Source of the DNA: Bacillus sp. V2I10
GTDB lineage: Bacteria > Bacillota > Bacilli > Bacillales > Bacillaceae
Direction: 5' to 3'
DNA length: 64,000 bases
Assembly: GCF_030817055.1 (NCBI RefSeq)
Contig: NZ_JAUSYV010000001.1
Coordinates: 582,001-646,000, forward strand
Shown: piece by piece, positions 18,942 through 28,109 of the stretch
How positions within the stretch are numbered: position 1 is the first letter of the stretch
Layout: each line of letters opens with the position of its first letter
Made by a program: the position numbers and the translations under genes
Notes under the pieces: generated by a model
The model's database searches: none
Seen by the model: the letters and a program-made list of their open reading frames with translations, nothing else
Told to the model about the DNA's origin: nothing

Positions 18942-19616
18942 ATGAAATATTTTTTAGACAGTGCTATTACAAAGGAAATCAAGTACGCATATGAAAATTG
19001 GGCCATTGATGGCGTTACAACAAATCCTAAACACATTATGAACAGCGGGAAATCATTCTTAACCATTGTAGATGAACTTGCAGGTGAATTTGGCGAAATA
19101 ATAAACTTTCCCATTTCAGTTGAGATTAATCCACATTTAGACAATGCGAGAGAAATGGTCACTGAAGGCAAAAAAATTGCAGCCCGTTCCTCTAACTTTG
19201 TAGTGAAAATTCCTTGCACCGAACCTGGATTGATCGCAGCAAAAGAATTAAAAAAAGAAGGCATTCTAACAAATGTTACACTGGTGTTTTCTCCTTCTCA
19301 GGCGATCCAGACAGCTAGAATAGGAGCCACATTCGTTTCTCCGTTTGTAGGCTGGAAAGAAAATAGCGGGGAAGATACGGCCCAGTACATCCAGGATATC
19401 GTGAATATCTATAAAACTTACGGATTTGAGACAGAAATTATTGTAGCCGCTTTACGTAATGGCAAACAGATTGTTGATGCTGCAAAAGCGGGAGCGAATA
19501 TTGTCACATGCGGATTTGATGTGTACAAAAGCAGTTTTGATCATGCATTTACAGATTATGGTCTGAATGTTTTCAGAAATGCTTGGGACAACACAAAAAC
19601 AGAAGTAACTGTTTGA
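18942..19616 (+). CDS. Sulfofructose transaldolase (transaldolase/FSA family), copy 1
   Basis: 224 residues of the short class-I transaldolase/fructose-6-phosphate aldolase family. The substrate loop DGVTTNPK (23-30) and the Schiff-base Lys89 in VVKIPCTEPGL are present. Context (sulfoquinovosidase, isomerase, aldehyde dehydrogenase) points to 6-deoxy-6-sulfofructose transaldolase (called SftT in the described sulfo-TAL pathway): it passes a C3 unit to glyceraldehyde-3-phosphate, giving fructose-6-phosphate and sulfolactaldehyde. The ATG at 18942 follows GGAGAGG. A near-identical copy lies at 24.9 kb; one copy may have a different acceptor or plain FSA activity. Confidence 0.85.
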   Translation: MKYFLDSAITKEIKYAYENWAIDGVTTNPKHIMNSGKSFLTIVDELAGEFGEIINFPISVEINPHLDNAREMVTEGKKIAARSSNFVVKIPCTEPGLIAAKELKKEGILTNVTLVFSPSQAIQTARIGATFVSPFVGWKENSGEDTAQYIQDIVNIYKTYGFETEIIVAALRNGKQIVDAAKAGANIVTCGFDVYKSSFDHAFTDYGLNVFRNAWDNTKTEVTV

Positions 19617-19739
19617 TAAAAAATCATTCAAGTTCCTATATAGAGATTAAGAGATATATACTGATTATTGAAGAAAAATTTAGAAAAATAAGTTAACTCA
19701 TTAAAGTTAGTGTTGATTAGTGCGTAAAGGGGATACAAA

Positions 19740-21080
19740 ATGTCAAAAACTGCAGTTTTATATGTACCGATTGGCAGAAAAACGTTTGATCTTGAAGCAG
19801 CAGAAAATGTTCGATTAAAAAGCATGAGCTGGTTAAATGAAAACTGTCAAACTGTCGCTGCTCCAGAGGGAATCATCACGTCAGTTGAAGAACTCGATAC
19901 CTTCTTATTTTCAATAAAAGAAAATAAGTTTGATACGGTTTTATACCAAAGTGTGACATTCGCAGATGGTGAATTTGTGATAAAGGTTTTAGAATATTTT
20001 AAACAGCCGATGATTGTTTGGTCAGTTCGTGAACCAAGCGTTGGCGGCAGACTGCGATTGAATTCACTTACAGGCGGAAATAGCACCAGCAATGTACTGC
20101 GCAATCAAAATCATCCATTTGCATTTGTATTCGGAAATCCGGGTGAAGAACGCCTTGAGAAACGATTAACTGAGCAATTGGATGTCATGCGTGTTATGAC
20201 TTTGCTTGGGGAAATGAAGATTGGTGTAGTAGGAGATTATCCGCCCGGATTCTTTTTCTCTGATGCAGATGAAGATAAACTTAAGCAAGCACTGGGTGTT
20301 AAACTGCTGAAAATGGATCTGCACGATGCGTTTAAAAAATGTACAGAGCTTAAAGAAGAAGAGTGGATTGGGCAAATTGAACGAGCGGAACAACAAGTAA
20401 TTGGTTTAAATCGTGAAGATGAAACTGTAAAAAAATTCGCTCAGTTCTCAGCATATATTCAAAAACAAGTTAGGCAAGAAAATCTTCAGTCATTGGCAAT
20501 GAGATGCTGGCCAGACTTTTTCACTGATTTAGGAGCAGCACCTTGTTCAACACTTTCACACCTAACAGAAGAAGGAATGGTCACATCTTGTGAATCTGAT
20601 ATACATGGATCGATATCAATGTATATCCTATCTGAGCTGACAAACGGAAGTGCACCATATTTAGGAGATCTGGTACATGTGGATGAAGAGAAAAACTCCG
20701 TTGTTTTTTGGCATTGCGGAGCAGGTGCATACTCGCTGGCCAGCCCTTCTACCGGTGCAACGGCAGGGGTCCATCCAAATCGGAAAATTGGATTTGCAAT
20801 GGATTTTGGATTAAAAGCAGGGGAAGTAACAATCTTTCGTGTAAGCAGCACGCCAGAAGGATATCGCCTTTTAGTAATGAAAGGAGCTGCGCTGGATGTT
20901 GAACAGCCATTCAGCGGAACGTCAGTAGAGGTTAAATTATCAACTGATGTGACCAGCACTCTATATGAACTTATGCACGCAGGTTATGAACCTCATTTTG
21001 CATTAGTTTATGGAGATGTTACAAATCAGCTGATTGAACTCGGCCGCATGCTTGGTTTGGAAACGAATGTATATGTTTAA
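19740..21080 (+). CDS. Sulfoquinovose isomerase (L-fucose/arabinose isomerase-like)
   Basis: 446 residues resembling the two-domain L-fucose/L-arabinose isomerase fold, with a C-terminal segment (CESDIHGS, FWHCGAGAYS) that contributes the metal/active site in that superfamily. In the sulfo-TAL pathway the corresponding enzyme (SftI) converts sulfoquinovose to 6-deoxy-6-sulfofructose without phosphorylation. It follows transaldolase 1 in the same direction with no terminator between them. The ATG follows AAAGGGG. Specificity is inferred from context. Confidence 0.78.
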   Translation: MSKTAVLYVPIGRKTFDLEAAENVRLKSMSWLNENCQTVAAPEGIITSVEELDTFLFSIKENKFDTVLYQSVTFADGEFVIKVLEYFKQPMIVWSVREPSVGGRLRLNSLTGGNSTSNVLRNQNHPFAFVFGNPGEERLEKRLTEQLDVMRVMTLLGEMKIGVVGDYPPGFFFSDADEDKLKQALGVKLLKMDLHDAFKKCTELKEEEWIGQIERAEQQVIGLNREDETVKKFAQFSAYIQKQVRQENLQSLAMRCWPDFFTDLGAAPCSTLSHLTEEGMVTSCESDIHGSISMYILSELTNGSAPYLGDLVHVDEEKNSVVFWHCGAGAYSLASPSTGATAGVHPNRKIGFAMDFGLKAGEVTIFRVSSTPEGYRLLVMKGAALDVEQPFSGTSVEVKLSTDVTSTLYELMHAGYEPHFALVYGDVTNQLIELGRMLGLETNVYV

Positions 21081-21204
21081 TAAACTCCTGTTGCTGTGTG
21101 ACATGAAATCTTCTTTTGTGAAAAGAGCAGTTTTGCTGAAGCCTAAAGAAGACCTTACCTCACGTGGAATTAAAGAACAGCGTGTTTAAAGGCGGTAATA
21201 AGAT

Positions 21205-21936
21205 ATGAATAGTACCATAGATTTTGATAATGATCTTTCTCTTTATTTACAAGTTAAACAAATACTGCTCAAAAGAATCCAAGAAAAAGTCTGGCCTGCA
21301 AACACGTTAATTCCTACTGAACAGGAGTTAATAGAAGAATTTCAAGTAAGCCGGACCACTTTGCGCCAGGCAATTTCAATGCTTGTCCAAGATGGCTTAC
21401 TGGAGAGAAAGCAAGGCAGAGGGACGATTGTAAAACCTCAATTGCTCGTCAGTCATTTAGGGGCATTAAAGGGTTTTGCAGAAGAAGCAATAGAAAAAGG
21501 GCTAACTCCCAGGTCAAAGCTGATCCGTGCTGAATTCAAGCAGCATGTATACTTTGAAAAATCTATGCTGCAACTGCAGGAAGACGAAGAAGTGTTATTA
21601 ATCGAAAGAATTCGTTTTGCAGATGATCGGCCAATTGCGATTGAAAGTTCTTACTGGCCGTCGTACATAGGTCATATTATTTTAAAATATGATTTAAATA
21701 CAGCAAAATTCTATGAAATCTTAGAAGAAAATGAAATTTATTTAAAAAGAGCAAATGAACAAATCACTGCCATTAATGCCACGCTTAATGAAGCAGATTT
21801 ATTAGGCATTCGAGGCGGAGAAGCCCTTTTGAAGATGACAAGGCTAAGTTTCGGTTTTGATGATAAACCGATTGAATTTACTTCAACTAAGTATCACAGT
21901 GATCAGTATCATTATAATATTGATCTTAAAAGGTAA
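21205..21936 (+). CDS. GntR-family regulator (HutC/UTRA type), copy 1
   Basis: 243 residues. An N-terminal winged helix (about 10-75, with PTEQELIEEFQVSRTTLRQA as recognition region) is joined to a C-terminal UTRA effector domain (from about 88). It is closely similar to the second GntR gene at 30.3 kb. It probably represses the sulfosugar operon through the GTARYTAC boxes before the transaldolase genes; effector unknown, likely a sulfosugar or its isomerised form. Confidence 0.88.
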   Translation: MNSTIDFDNDLSLYLQVKQILLKRIQEKVWPANTLIPTEQELIEEFQVSRTTLRQAISMLVQDGLLERKQGRGTIVKPQLLVSHLGALKGFAEEAIEKGLTPRSKLIRAEFKQHVYFEKSMLQLQEDEEVLLIERIRFADDRPIAIESSYWPSYIGHIILKYDLNTAKFYEILEENEIYLKRANEQITAINATLNEADLLGIRGGEALLKMTRLSFGFDDKPIEFTSTKYHSDQYHYNIDLKR

Positions 21937-21968
21937 TCATTTATAAAAGATATGAGGGAGTGGACGAA

Positions 21969-23402
21969 TTGACAGCGATAGCTCTGGAAAAACAATATGG
22001 ATTGTACATAAATGGTGAATGGAAGAGTACAGAAGCAACAATGGATGTATTAAATAAATATACACAAGAAATAGCATCCAAAATTTCAAAAGCTGATAAA
22101 AGTCATGTGGACGATGCCGTTAAAGGTGCAAAGCTTGCCCTTGAAAAGCCTTTTCATCCGACGGATCGCTATCATGTATTAATGAAAGCAGCCCAATTAT
22201 TAATCGAGCGTACGGAAGAATTTGCCCGCATTTTAACGGTTGAGGTCGGAAAGCCGATCGGTGAATCCCGCGGCGAAGTGGAGCGCGCAGCTCTTACTCT
22301 GCAAATTTCTGCTGAAGAAGCCAAAAGAATACATGGTGAAGGAATTCCAGTAGAATCTGCACCAGGGTCTGAAAATAGAATGGCATTTACATTACGTGTT
22401 CCTGTAGGCGTTATCGCAGCTATTACTCCATTTAATGCTCCTCTCAATTTGGTATGCCATAAGATTGGTCCTGCGCTGGCTGCTGGAAACAGTGTGGTCT
22501 TAAAGCCTGCTGAAGTGACACCAATTACAGCATTAATGTTAGCTTCTATTTTTGAAGAAGCAGGTCTTCCATTAGGGCGGCTTCAAGTTCTGACAGGTGA
22601 AGGGGCTGGAATTGGAAACTGGCTTCTAGAGAACAAAGACGTCTCAATGTTTACCTTTACAGGAAGTCCTGGTGTTGGTGAATATATTCGCTCAAAAGCA
22701 GGTTTGCGTAAAGTTGCATTGGAGCTTGGCAATAACTCCGCAACAATTGTTCATAAGGATGCAGATCTTGAACAAGCAGCCTCGTTAATCACACAAAAGA
22801 GCTTTAACAATGCGGGACAGGTCTGCATATCTGTACAGCGTGTGTATGTTCAAGAAGAAGTTTACGAACAGTTTTTATTAAAGCTAAAAGAAAAAACAGA
22901 AAAACTGATTGTCGGCAATCCTCTTGAACAAAATACAGATATTGGGCCATTAATCCGCCTTCGTGAAGCAGAACGTGTAGACTCCTGGGTCAAAGAAGCT
23001 GTCCAGCAGGGAGCAAAGATTGAAACAGGCGGCAAAAGAGAAGGTGCTTCCTATTACCCTACAATTCTTACGAATGTAAATGATGATATGAAAGTATGCA
23101 GGAAAGAAGTATTTGGCCCAGTTGTATCAGTAGCGGGATATAACGATGTAAATGAAGTGATTGCCAGAGTGAATGATTCAGATTATGGATTACAGGCAGG
23201 TTTGTTTACAAATGATTTAAAGTTTGCAATGAAAGCTGCGCGTGAAATTGAAGTAGGCGGCCTGATTGTGAATGATGCATCTGCATATAGGGTAGATCAC
23301 ATGCCGTATGGCGGAGTGAAAAACAGCGGTACAGGAAAGGAAGGCCCTAAATACGCCATTGAAGAAATGACGGAAGAAAAGATTATCGTCATGAATTTAT
23401 AA
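21969..23402 (+). CDS. NAD(P)-dependent aldehyde dehydrogenase, probable sulfolactaldehyde dehydrogenase
   Basis: 477 residues of the ALDH superfamily. The cofactor motif TPFNAPLNL, general base Glu252 in LELGNNS and nucleophile Cys286 in NNAGQVCIS are intact. Pathway position suggests oxidation of (S)-sulfolactaldehyde to sulfolactate, the waste product (SftD/SlaB role). I prefer the TTG at 21969, eight bases after GAGGGAG; the in-frame GTG at 21960 abuts that site. A terminator follows the gene. Confidence 0.85.
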   Translation: MTAIALEKQYGLYINGEWKSTEATMDVLNKYTQEIASKISKADKSHVDDAVKGAKLALEKPFHPTDRYHVLMKAAQLLIERTEEFARILTVEVGKPIGESRGEVERAALTLQISAEEAKRIHGEGIPVESAPGSENRMAFTLRVPVGVIAAITPFNAPLNLVCHKIGPALAAGNSVVLKPAEVTPITALMLASIFEEAGLPLGRLQVLTGEGAGIGNWLLENKDVSMFTFTGSPGVGEYIRSKAGLRKVALELGNNSATIVHKDADLEQAASLITQKSFNNAGQVCISVQRVYVQEEVYEQFLLKLKEKTEKLIVGNPLEQNTDIGPLIRLREAERVDSWVKEAVQQGAKIETGGKREGASYYPTILTNVNDDMKVCRKEVFGPVVSVAGYNDVNEVIARVNDSDYGLQAGLFTNDLKFAMKAAREIEVGGLIVNDASAYRVDHMPYGGVKNSGTGKEGPKYAIEEMTEEKIIVMNL

Positions 23403-23429
23403 GAGTGAATGAGATTATGCAATATAACG

Positions 23430-23458
23430 CCCTGGTTAAATAGTTGCCAGGGTTTTTA
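23430..23458 (+). terminator. Terminator after aldehyde dehydrogenase
   Basis: CCCTGG (23430-23435) and CCAGGG (23447-23452), followed by five T. It may attenuate transcription into the permease gene 25 bp downstream. Confidence 0.75.
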
Positions 23459-23482
23459 TATCATTGAAAATTGAAGGTGAAA

Positions 23483-24388
23483 ATGTTGGAATTTTTAAGT
23501 GTATTGCTTCCTGTATTTGGGATTTTCGTCTTGGGGTTTGTCGGTCAAAAAAAATTTCATTTTGATACAAAAGGAATCTCAACAATGGCACTGTACTTAA
23601 TGTCTCCTTTTCTTGTCTTTCGGACATTTTATACTACGGCTTTTACGATAGAATATTTGTCTTTTGTTCTATACACATTTGGTCTTTGTTTTTGTTTAAT
23701 TCTTGTTGGGTATATCCTTTCTTTTATTCGGAACTATTCGAACACAGAGAAATGCGGATTTATACTTTCTTCCTCATTTATGAATAATGGAAATTATGGC
23801 ACTCCTGTTGTTTTGCTGATCTTTGGAACGGCTGGACTTCATTATGGAATTATTCTTATGGTCGTTCAACAGCTTGTGATGTGCACAATCGGAGTTTACT
23901 TTGCGGCAAAAGGCAATTCTGAATCCAATGGAATGAGATCCGCGATTAACGCAGTACTGCGTGTTCCGATTGTATATGCTGCAATCATAGGGTTAATATG
24001 TCAGGCCTTGAATATTACATTAACAAAATCCGTATTAACAGCTATTGACTTAGTAGCAAATGCTGCGATCCCAACGATTATGATTGCTTTGGGAATGCAA
24101 TTAGCGACGCTTTCAATAAAAAAATTAGAAATAGAAAGAATGTCACTTGGACTAATCGTTAAATTAGCGATTTCACCAATAATTGCTTTTGGAATTGCTT
24201 ATTTTTTGCCTGTTGATGATATGGTCAAACAAATTATGGTCATTATGGCAGCTATGCCGACTGCTGCTAATACGACCATGTACGCTCTTCAATTTAATAC
24301 AGAGCCCGATTTTGTATCAAGTGTAACTCTTGTGAGTACCCTACTCAGTTTGGCAACACTGCCAATTGTTTTTTTCCTCATATTATAA
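23483..24388 (+). CDS. AEC-family permease, candidate sulfolactate exporter
   Basis: 301 residues with ten predicted membrane helices in two halves; the half-site motifs FMNNGNYGTPVVL and AAMPTAANTTMYALQF fit the auxin-efflux-carrier/malonate permease family. Within a sulfosugar locus a carboxylate/sulfonate carrier would be expected to export sulfolactate; that assignment is inference. The start is ATG 23483 (AAGGTGA just upstream); a TTG at 23471 is also in frame. Confidence 0.8.
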   Translation: MLEFLSVLLPVFGIFVLGFVGQKKFHFDTKGISTMALYLMSPFLVFRTFYTTAFTIEYLSFVLYTFGLCFCLILVGYILSFIRNYSNTEKCGFILSSSFMNNGNYGTPVVLLIFGTAGLHYGIILMVVQQLVMCTIGVYFAAKGNSESNGMRSAINAVLRVPIVYAAIIGLICQALNITLTKSVLTAIDLVANAAIPTIMIALGMQLATLSIKKLEIERMSLGLIVKLAISPIIAFGIAYFLPVDDMVKQIMVIMAAMPTAANTTMYALQFNTEPDFVSSVTLVSTLLSLATLPIVFFLIL

Positions 24389-24407
24389 ATAAGAAGGGTG
24401 ATGAATA

Positions 24408-24623
24408 GTGTTAAATACATTAAAACGAAACGCTAGATGGATCCTTTTGTTTCCGGCGTTCATTACGCTTGTTGTATTTTTAGCGAATTCTTCTAATGGC
24501 AGGGAATTAGCATCCTCGAATTATTTTCCTATTTTAATTGGCTGGATGGTTCCCTGCGTCATTGCGATTTGTGCAATAAGTGCTTGGAGGAAGAGGAATC
24601 TAAAGATTGAGGGGAGGCAATAA
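24408..24623 (+). CDS. Small two-helix membrane protein behind the permease
   Basis: 71 residues with two hydrophobic segments (about 11-28 and 38-58) and basic ends. I do not recognise it. It starts with GTG 9 bases after AAGAAGGG, 19 bp after the permease stop, so it is almost certainly co-transcribed. It could be an accessory subunit of the carrier, but nothing in the sequence proves that. Confidence 0.65.
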   Translation: MLNTLKRNARWILLFPAFITLVVFLANSSNGRELASSNYFPILIGWMVPCVIAICAISAWRKRNLKIEGRQ

Positions 24624-24778
24624 CCAAGCTCCTGTGCCTCTCGCTATTCTTTAGGCAGGAACAGACCAGCTTGCAGGAGGTCGATATATTGCGCTATATA
24701 TACTGTCTCTCCATTTATTTTCTTTTTGCCCTTATCTTCATAAAATTGTGCAACTATTCAATTAAAATAAAAAAAGAC

Positions 24779-24845
24779 TTGATTAATTGAATCCGTTTTC
24801 ATATTATAGAGTTAAAGGTAGTTACATATATTTAAAGATTACTAC
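24779..24845 (+). promoter_or_regulatory. Sigma-A promoter and paired operators, second transaldolase
   Basis: -35 TTGATT (24779-24784), 17-bp spacer, -10 TATTAT (24802-24807). Operator-like boxes GTAGTTAC (24818-24825) and ATTACTAC (24838-24845) are 20 bp apart centre to centre, the same arrangement as at 18.83 kb. The preceding 24624-24778 shows no feature I can name. Confidence 0.65.
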
Positions 24846-24889
24846 GTTATGACAAATATCTAAACATTATGATAAAGGGAGAGGTCAAG

Positions 24890-25570
24890 ATGAAATATTT
24901 TTTAGACAGTGCGCTTACGAAGGAAATCCATTACGCATATGAGAACTGGGCAATTGATGGGGTTACAACAAATCCTAAACACATTATGAACAGCGGGAAA
25001 TCATTCTTAACTATTGTAGATGAACTTGCAGGTGAATTTGGCGAAATAAAAAACTTTCCTATTTCAGTTGAGATTAATCCACATTTAAATAATGCAAGAG
25101 AAATGGTCACTGAAGGCAAAAAAATTGCAGCCCGTTCGTCTAACTTTGTAGTGAAAATTCCTTGCACCGAACCCGGATTAATCGCAGCAAAAGAACTAAA
25201 AAAAGAAGGCATTTCAACCAATGTCACTCTGGTATTTTCACCTTCTCAGGCGATCCAGATAGCTAGAATAGGAGCCACATTCGTTTCTCCGTTTGTAGGC
25301 TGGAAAGAAAATAGCGGGGAAGATACGGCCCAGTACATCCAGGATATCGTGAATATCTATAAAACTTACGGATTTGAGACAGAAATTATTGTAGCCGCTT
25401 TACGTAATGGCAAACAGATTGTTGATGCTGCAAAAGCGGGAGCGAATATTGTCACATGCGGATTTGATGTGTACAAAAGCAGTTTTGATCATGCATTTAC
25501 AGATTATGGTCTGAATGTTTTCAGAAATGCCTGGGATCAAACGAAAACAGAAGAAGCTGTTTCAAAATAA
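24890..25570 (+). CDS. Sulfofructose transaldolase (transaldolase/FSA family), copy 2
   Basis: 226 residues, differing from copy 1 at only a handful of positions, mostly near both termini (for example SALTKEIHY against SAITKEIKY, and a longer QTKTEEAVSK tail). Schiff-base Lys89 and the TTNPK loop are kept, so both copies should be active. Nucleotides 25261-25530 are identical to 19313-19582, including third codon positions. It heads a second operon: DUF4867-like gene, symporter, sulfoquinovosidase. Confidence 0.85.
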   Translation: MKYFLDSALTKEIHYAYENWAIDGVTTNPKHIMNSGKSFLTIVDELAGEFGEIKNFPISVEINPHLNNAREMVTEGKKIAARSSNFVVKIPCTEPGLIAAKELKKEGISTNVTLVFSPSQAIQIARIGATFVSPFVGWKENSGEDTAQYIQDIVNIYKTYGFETEIIVAALRNGKQIVDAAKAGANIVTCGFDVYKSSFDHAFTDYGLNVFRNAWDQTKTEEAVSK

Positions 25571-25597
25571 AGCTCAAACATCAAGGAGAGATGGATA

Positions 25598-26269
25598 ATG
25601 TCTAATTTTGAAAGGCTGAAAGAAAAGAATAAGCATCTTTCATTTTATGAGGTAGGCAATGAATCTTTTCGAACCTACGGCAGGAAAATTGAGAATTATT
25701 CTTTCAGGGAGCTTGAGGTATACATGGAAACAACTGAGATTCCTGTTGAAGGCAATGAATATGTTGCCTCAGTTCCCCATATGGAAAAAACATCTGTATG
25801 CAATGAACTAGCTAATACTTTCTATGGAGGAATGCCCGTGCAGATAGGGTACTGCAACGGGCGCAACTCTTCATTAAATGCACTGGAATATCATAAAGGA
25901 AGCGAAATCAATGTTGCAATTACAGACTTCGTGCTATTATTGGGAAAAGTCCAAGATATAAGGAATAATACCTACGAATCAGAGCATACGGCTGCTTTTT
26001 ATGTTCCAAAAGGAACAGCGATTGAATTATATGGGACAACTCTTCATTTTGCTCCTTGTAAAGTTGAAGATGACGGCTTTAAAGCGATTGTCATCCTTCC
26101 AGCAGGTACCAATGAAAAGCTGGAACAAGAAACGAAAAAAACCACAAATGAAGACGAATTATTATTTATGAAGAATAAGTGGCTGATTGCTCATCCTGAT
26201 AGAGAAGTCCTTATTCAAAAAGGGGCTTATCCTGGAATAATCGGTGAAAATGTAAGGGTTTACTATTAG
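25598..26269 (+). CDS. DUF4867-like protein, possible cupin
   Basis: 223 residues, soluble. The middle (about 95-185: EYHKGSEINVAI, then AAFYVPKGTAIELYGTTLHFAP) reads like a cupin beta barrel; I associate it with DUF4867 from memory, without a search. It is embedded between transaldolase 2 and the symporter with a strong AAGGAGAGA site, so it is part of the sulfosugar operon. An anomerase (mutarotase) or isomerase helper role would fill a gap in the locus, but this is a guess. Confidence 0.65.
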   Translation: MSNFERLKEKNKHLSFYEVGNESFRTYGRKIENYSFRELEVYMETTEIPVEGNEYVASVPHMEKTSVCNELANTFYGGMPVQIGYCNGRNSSLNALEYHKGSEINVAITDFVLLLGKVQDIRNNTYESEHTAAFYVPKGTAIELYGTTLHFAPCKVEDDGFKAIVILPAGTNEKLEQETKKTTNEDELLFMKNKWLIAHPDREVLIQKGAYPGIIGENVRVYY

Positions 26270-26287
26270 GAGATTAGGAGGGAAACT

Positions 26288-28087
26288 ATGGGAGATCAGA
26301 ACATTCTATTCACTTTACTGTCAAGTATTGTGATTATGTCCTTATTGGGTGTTTGGACTTACAAGAAAACAAAAGGGGCTAATTCAACAACAGAAGGATA
26401 TTTCCTGGCAGGACGCGGATTATCTGGAGGGTTTATTGCCGGGGCACTTATTTTAACAAATTTATCAGCAGAACAGATGATTGGATTAAATGGCCAGGCA
26501 TATGGCGCAAATATGACAAATATGGCATGGGAAGTTACGGCCATATTAGCCATCGTCATTATGACATTAATTTTATTGCCTCGTTATTTAGGGGGAGCCT
26601 TCACAACATTACCTCAGTTTTTAAGAGATCGATTTGATGAAGGGGTAAGAAGATTAGCTGTCATCCTCTTCATGTTAGGATATGTTCTAGTTACAATTCC
26701 ATCTACTTTATATTCAGGTGCTTTAGCAGTGCTGAAACTATTTGATATACCTTCTTTATTCAGTCTTTCCTATACAGAGTCCGTATGGCTCATGGTTTGG
26801 GTGATCGGAATTATTGGTGCACTGTTCGCTACTTTTGGCGGAATGAAAGCGATTGCGGTTTCTGATACATTTATTGGAGTAGGTTTATTAGTAGTGGGTA
26901 CATTGATTCCATTGATAGGGCTGTTTCAATTAGGGGACGGAAGCATCATGGAAGGATTAAAAACAATTACTACAACGAACCCAGAAAAGTTAAATGCCGT
27001 TGGATCAAGTACAGATGCTGTTCCTTTTCTGACGATCTTTACAGGTATGATTTGGGCTAACCTGTTTTATTGGGGTACTAACCAATACGCAATCCAGAGA
27101 ACACTTGGTGCGGCTAATTTGGCAGAAGGGCAAAAAGGTGTTTTATACACTGGTTTTTTCAAATTATTAGTTCCGATCTTAATGATGCTTCCAGGTATTG
27201 TTGCGTTTCATTTATACGGCGGAAATCTTGAATCCATTGATTTAGCTTTCCCGACATTAGTTGCGAATGTATTGCCATGGTATTTACAGGGACTATTCCT
27301 GGTTGTATTATTAGGAGCTGTTTTCAGCACATTTAACGCTTTAATCAATTCGGCAGCAACTATGTTTGCTTTAGATGTAGTACAGCCTCTTATGCCGAAC
27401 GTCACGGATAAGAAGCTGCTTGGCTTAAGTAAATGGTTTTCGATTGTATTATCTATTATTAGTTTTTGTGTCTCACCGCTCTTGATGTATGCACCAGATG
27501 GCTTATGGGAGCTGATTAGAAGATTTACAGGGTTCTTTAATATTCCAATCATAGCCATCGTCTTAATTGGCATCTTTGCAAGAAAAGTACCTGCAATTGC
27601 TGCGAAAATAGTCGTTTTTTTCCATGTTATAACTTACTACATGTTAATTTGGGGCACGGATCAATTATTTGGCTACAAAGTTGAAATTAACTACATTCAT
27701 ATCTATGCCATTCTCTTCTTTACGGAGATTGCTATGATGCTGATTATAGGCAAAATAGCACCGGCTAAAGAATGGAGATTTACACCAAAACCGAAAATAG
27801 AAATGAAGCCATGGAAATATGCATTGCCGGTAGCTGTGATTTTAATAGGATTAATGTTTGAGTTTTACATCGTTTTCTCACCTATTGGTTTAGCTTATGC
27901 AGACGGCATTGTCTCACCTTACTTCTTCCCGGCATTTCTTGGTTTAGCGGTGGTTACAGGAATTGTGGCTTATATTTCAGTTAAAAAATACAACGTAAAA
28001 TACAGCAGCTACATTGAGAAGCAATTACTGCCTCATGAGGATCTTTCATCAAATATTTCAGAAAAGGGAAAAACCGCATCAGGCTGA
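26288..28087 (+). CDS. Sodium:solute symporter, probable sulfoquinovose importer
   Basis: 599 residues with 13-15 predicted helices, SSS family (SGLT-like). The family patterns YFLAGRGLSGGFIAGALILT and the TM region with NLFYWGTNQYAIQRTLGA are present. The ATG follows TAGGAGGG. Being directly upstream of the sulfoquinovosidase, it probably takes up sulfoquinovose or its glycosides (sulfoquinovosyl glycerol) with sodium. Confidence 0.85.
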   Translation: MGDQNILFTLLSSIVIMSLLGVWTYKKTKGANSTTEGYFLAGRGLSGGFIAGALILTNLSAEQMIGLNGQAYGANMTNMAWEVTAILAIVIMTLILLPRYLGGAFTTLPQFLRDRFDEGVRRLAVILFMLGYVLVTIPSTLYSGALAVLKLFDIPSLFSLSYTESVWLMVWVIGIIGALFATFGGMKAIAVSDTFIGVGLLVVGTLIPLIGLFQLGDGSIMEGLKTITTTNPEKLNAVGSSTDAVPFLTIFTGMIWANLFYWGTNQYAIQRTLGAANLAEGQKGVLYTGFFKLLVPILMMLPGIVAFHLYGGNLESIDLAFPTLVANVLPWYLQGLFLVVLLGAVFSTFNALINSAATMFALDVVQPLMPNVTDKKLLGLSKWFSIVLSIISFCVSPLLMYAPDGLWELIRRFTGFFNIPIIAIVLIGIFARKVPAIAAKIVVFFHVITYYMLIWGTDQLFGYKVEINYIHIYAILFFTEIAMMLIIGKIAPAKEWRFTPKPKIEMKPWKYALPVAVILIGLMFEFYIVFSPIGLAYADGIVSPYFFPAFLGLAVVTGIVAYISVKKYNVKYSSYIEKQLLPHEDLSSNISEKGKTASG

Positions 28088-28109
28088 AAATAATTAGGGG
28101 GAAACGCCA

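Noticed and set aside
24700..24720. ATATAT inverted sequence considered as operator or terminator
   Set aside because: Low-complexity AT sequence, no T run, not repeated at the other transaldolase gene.
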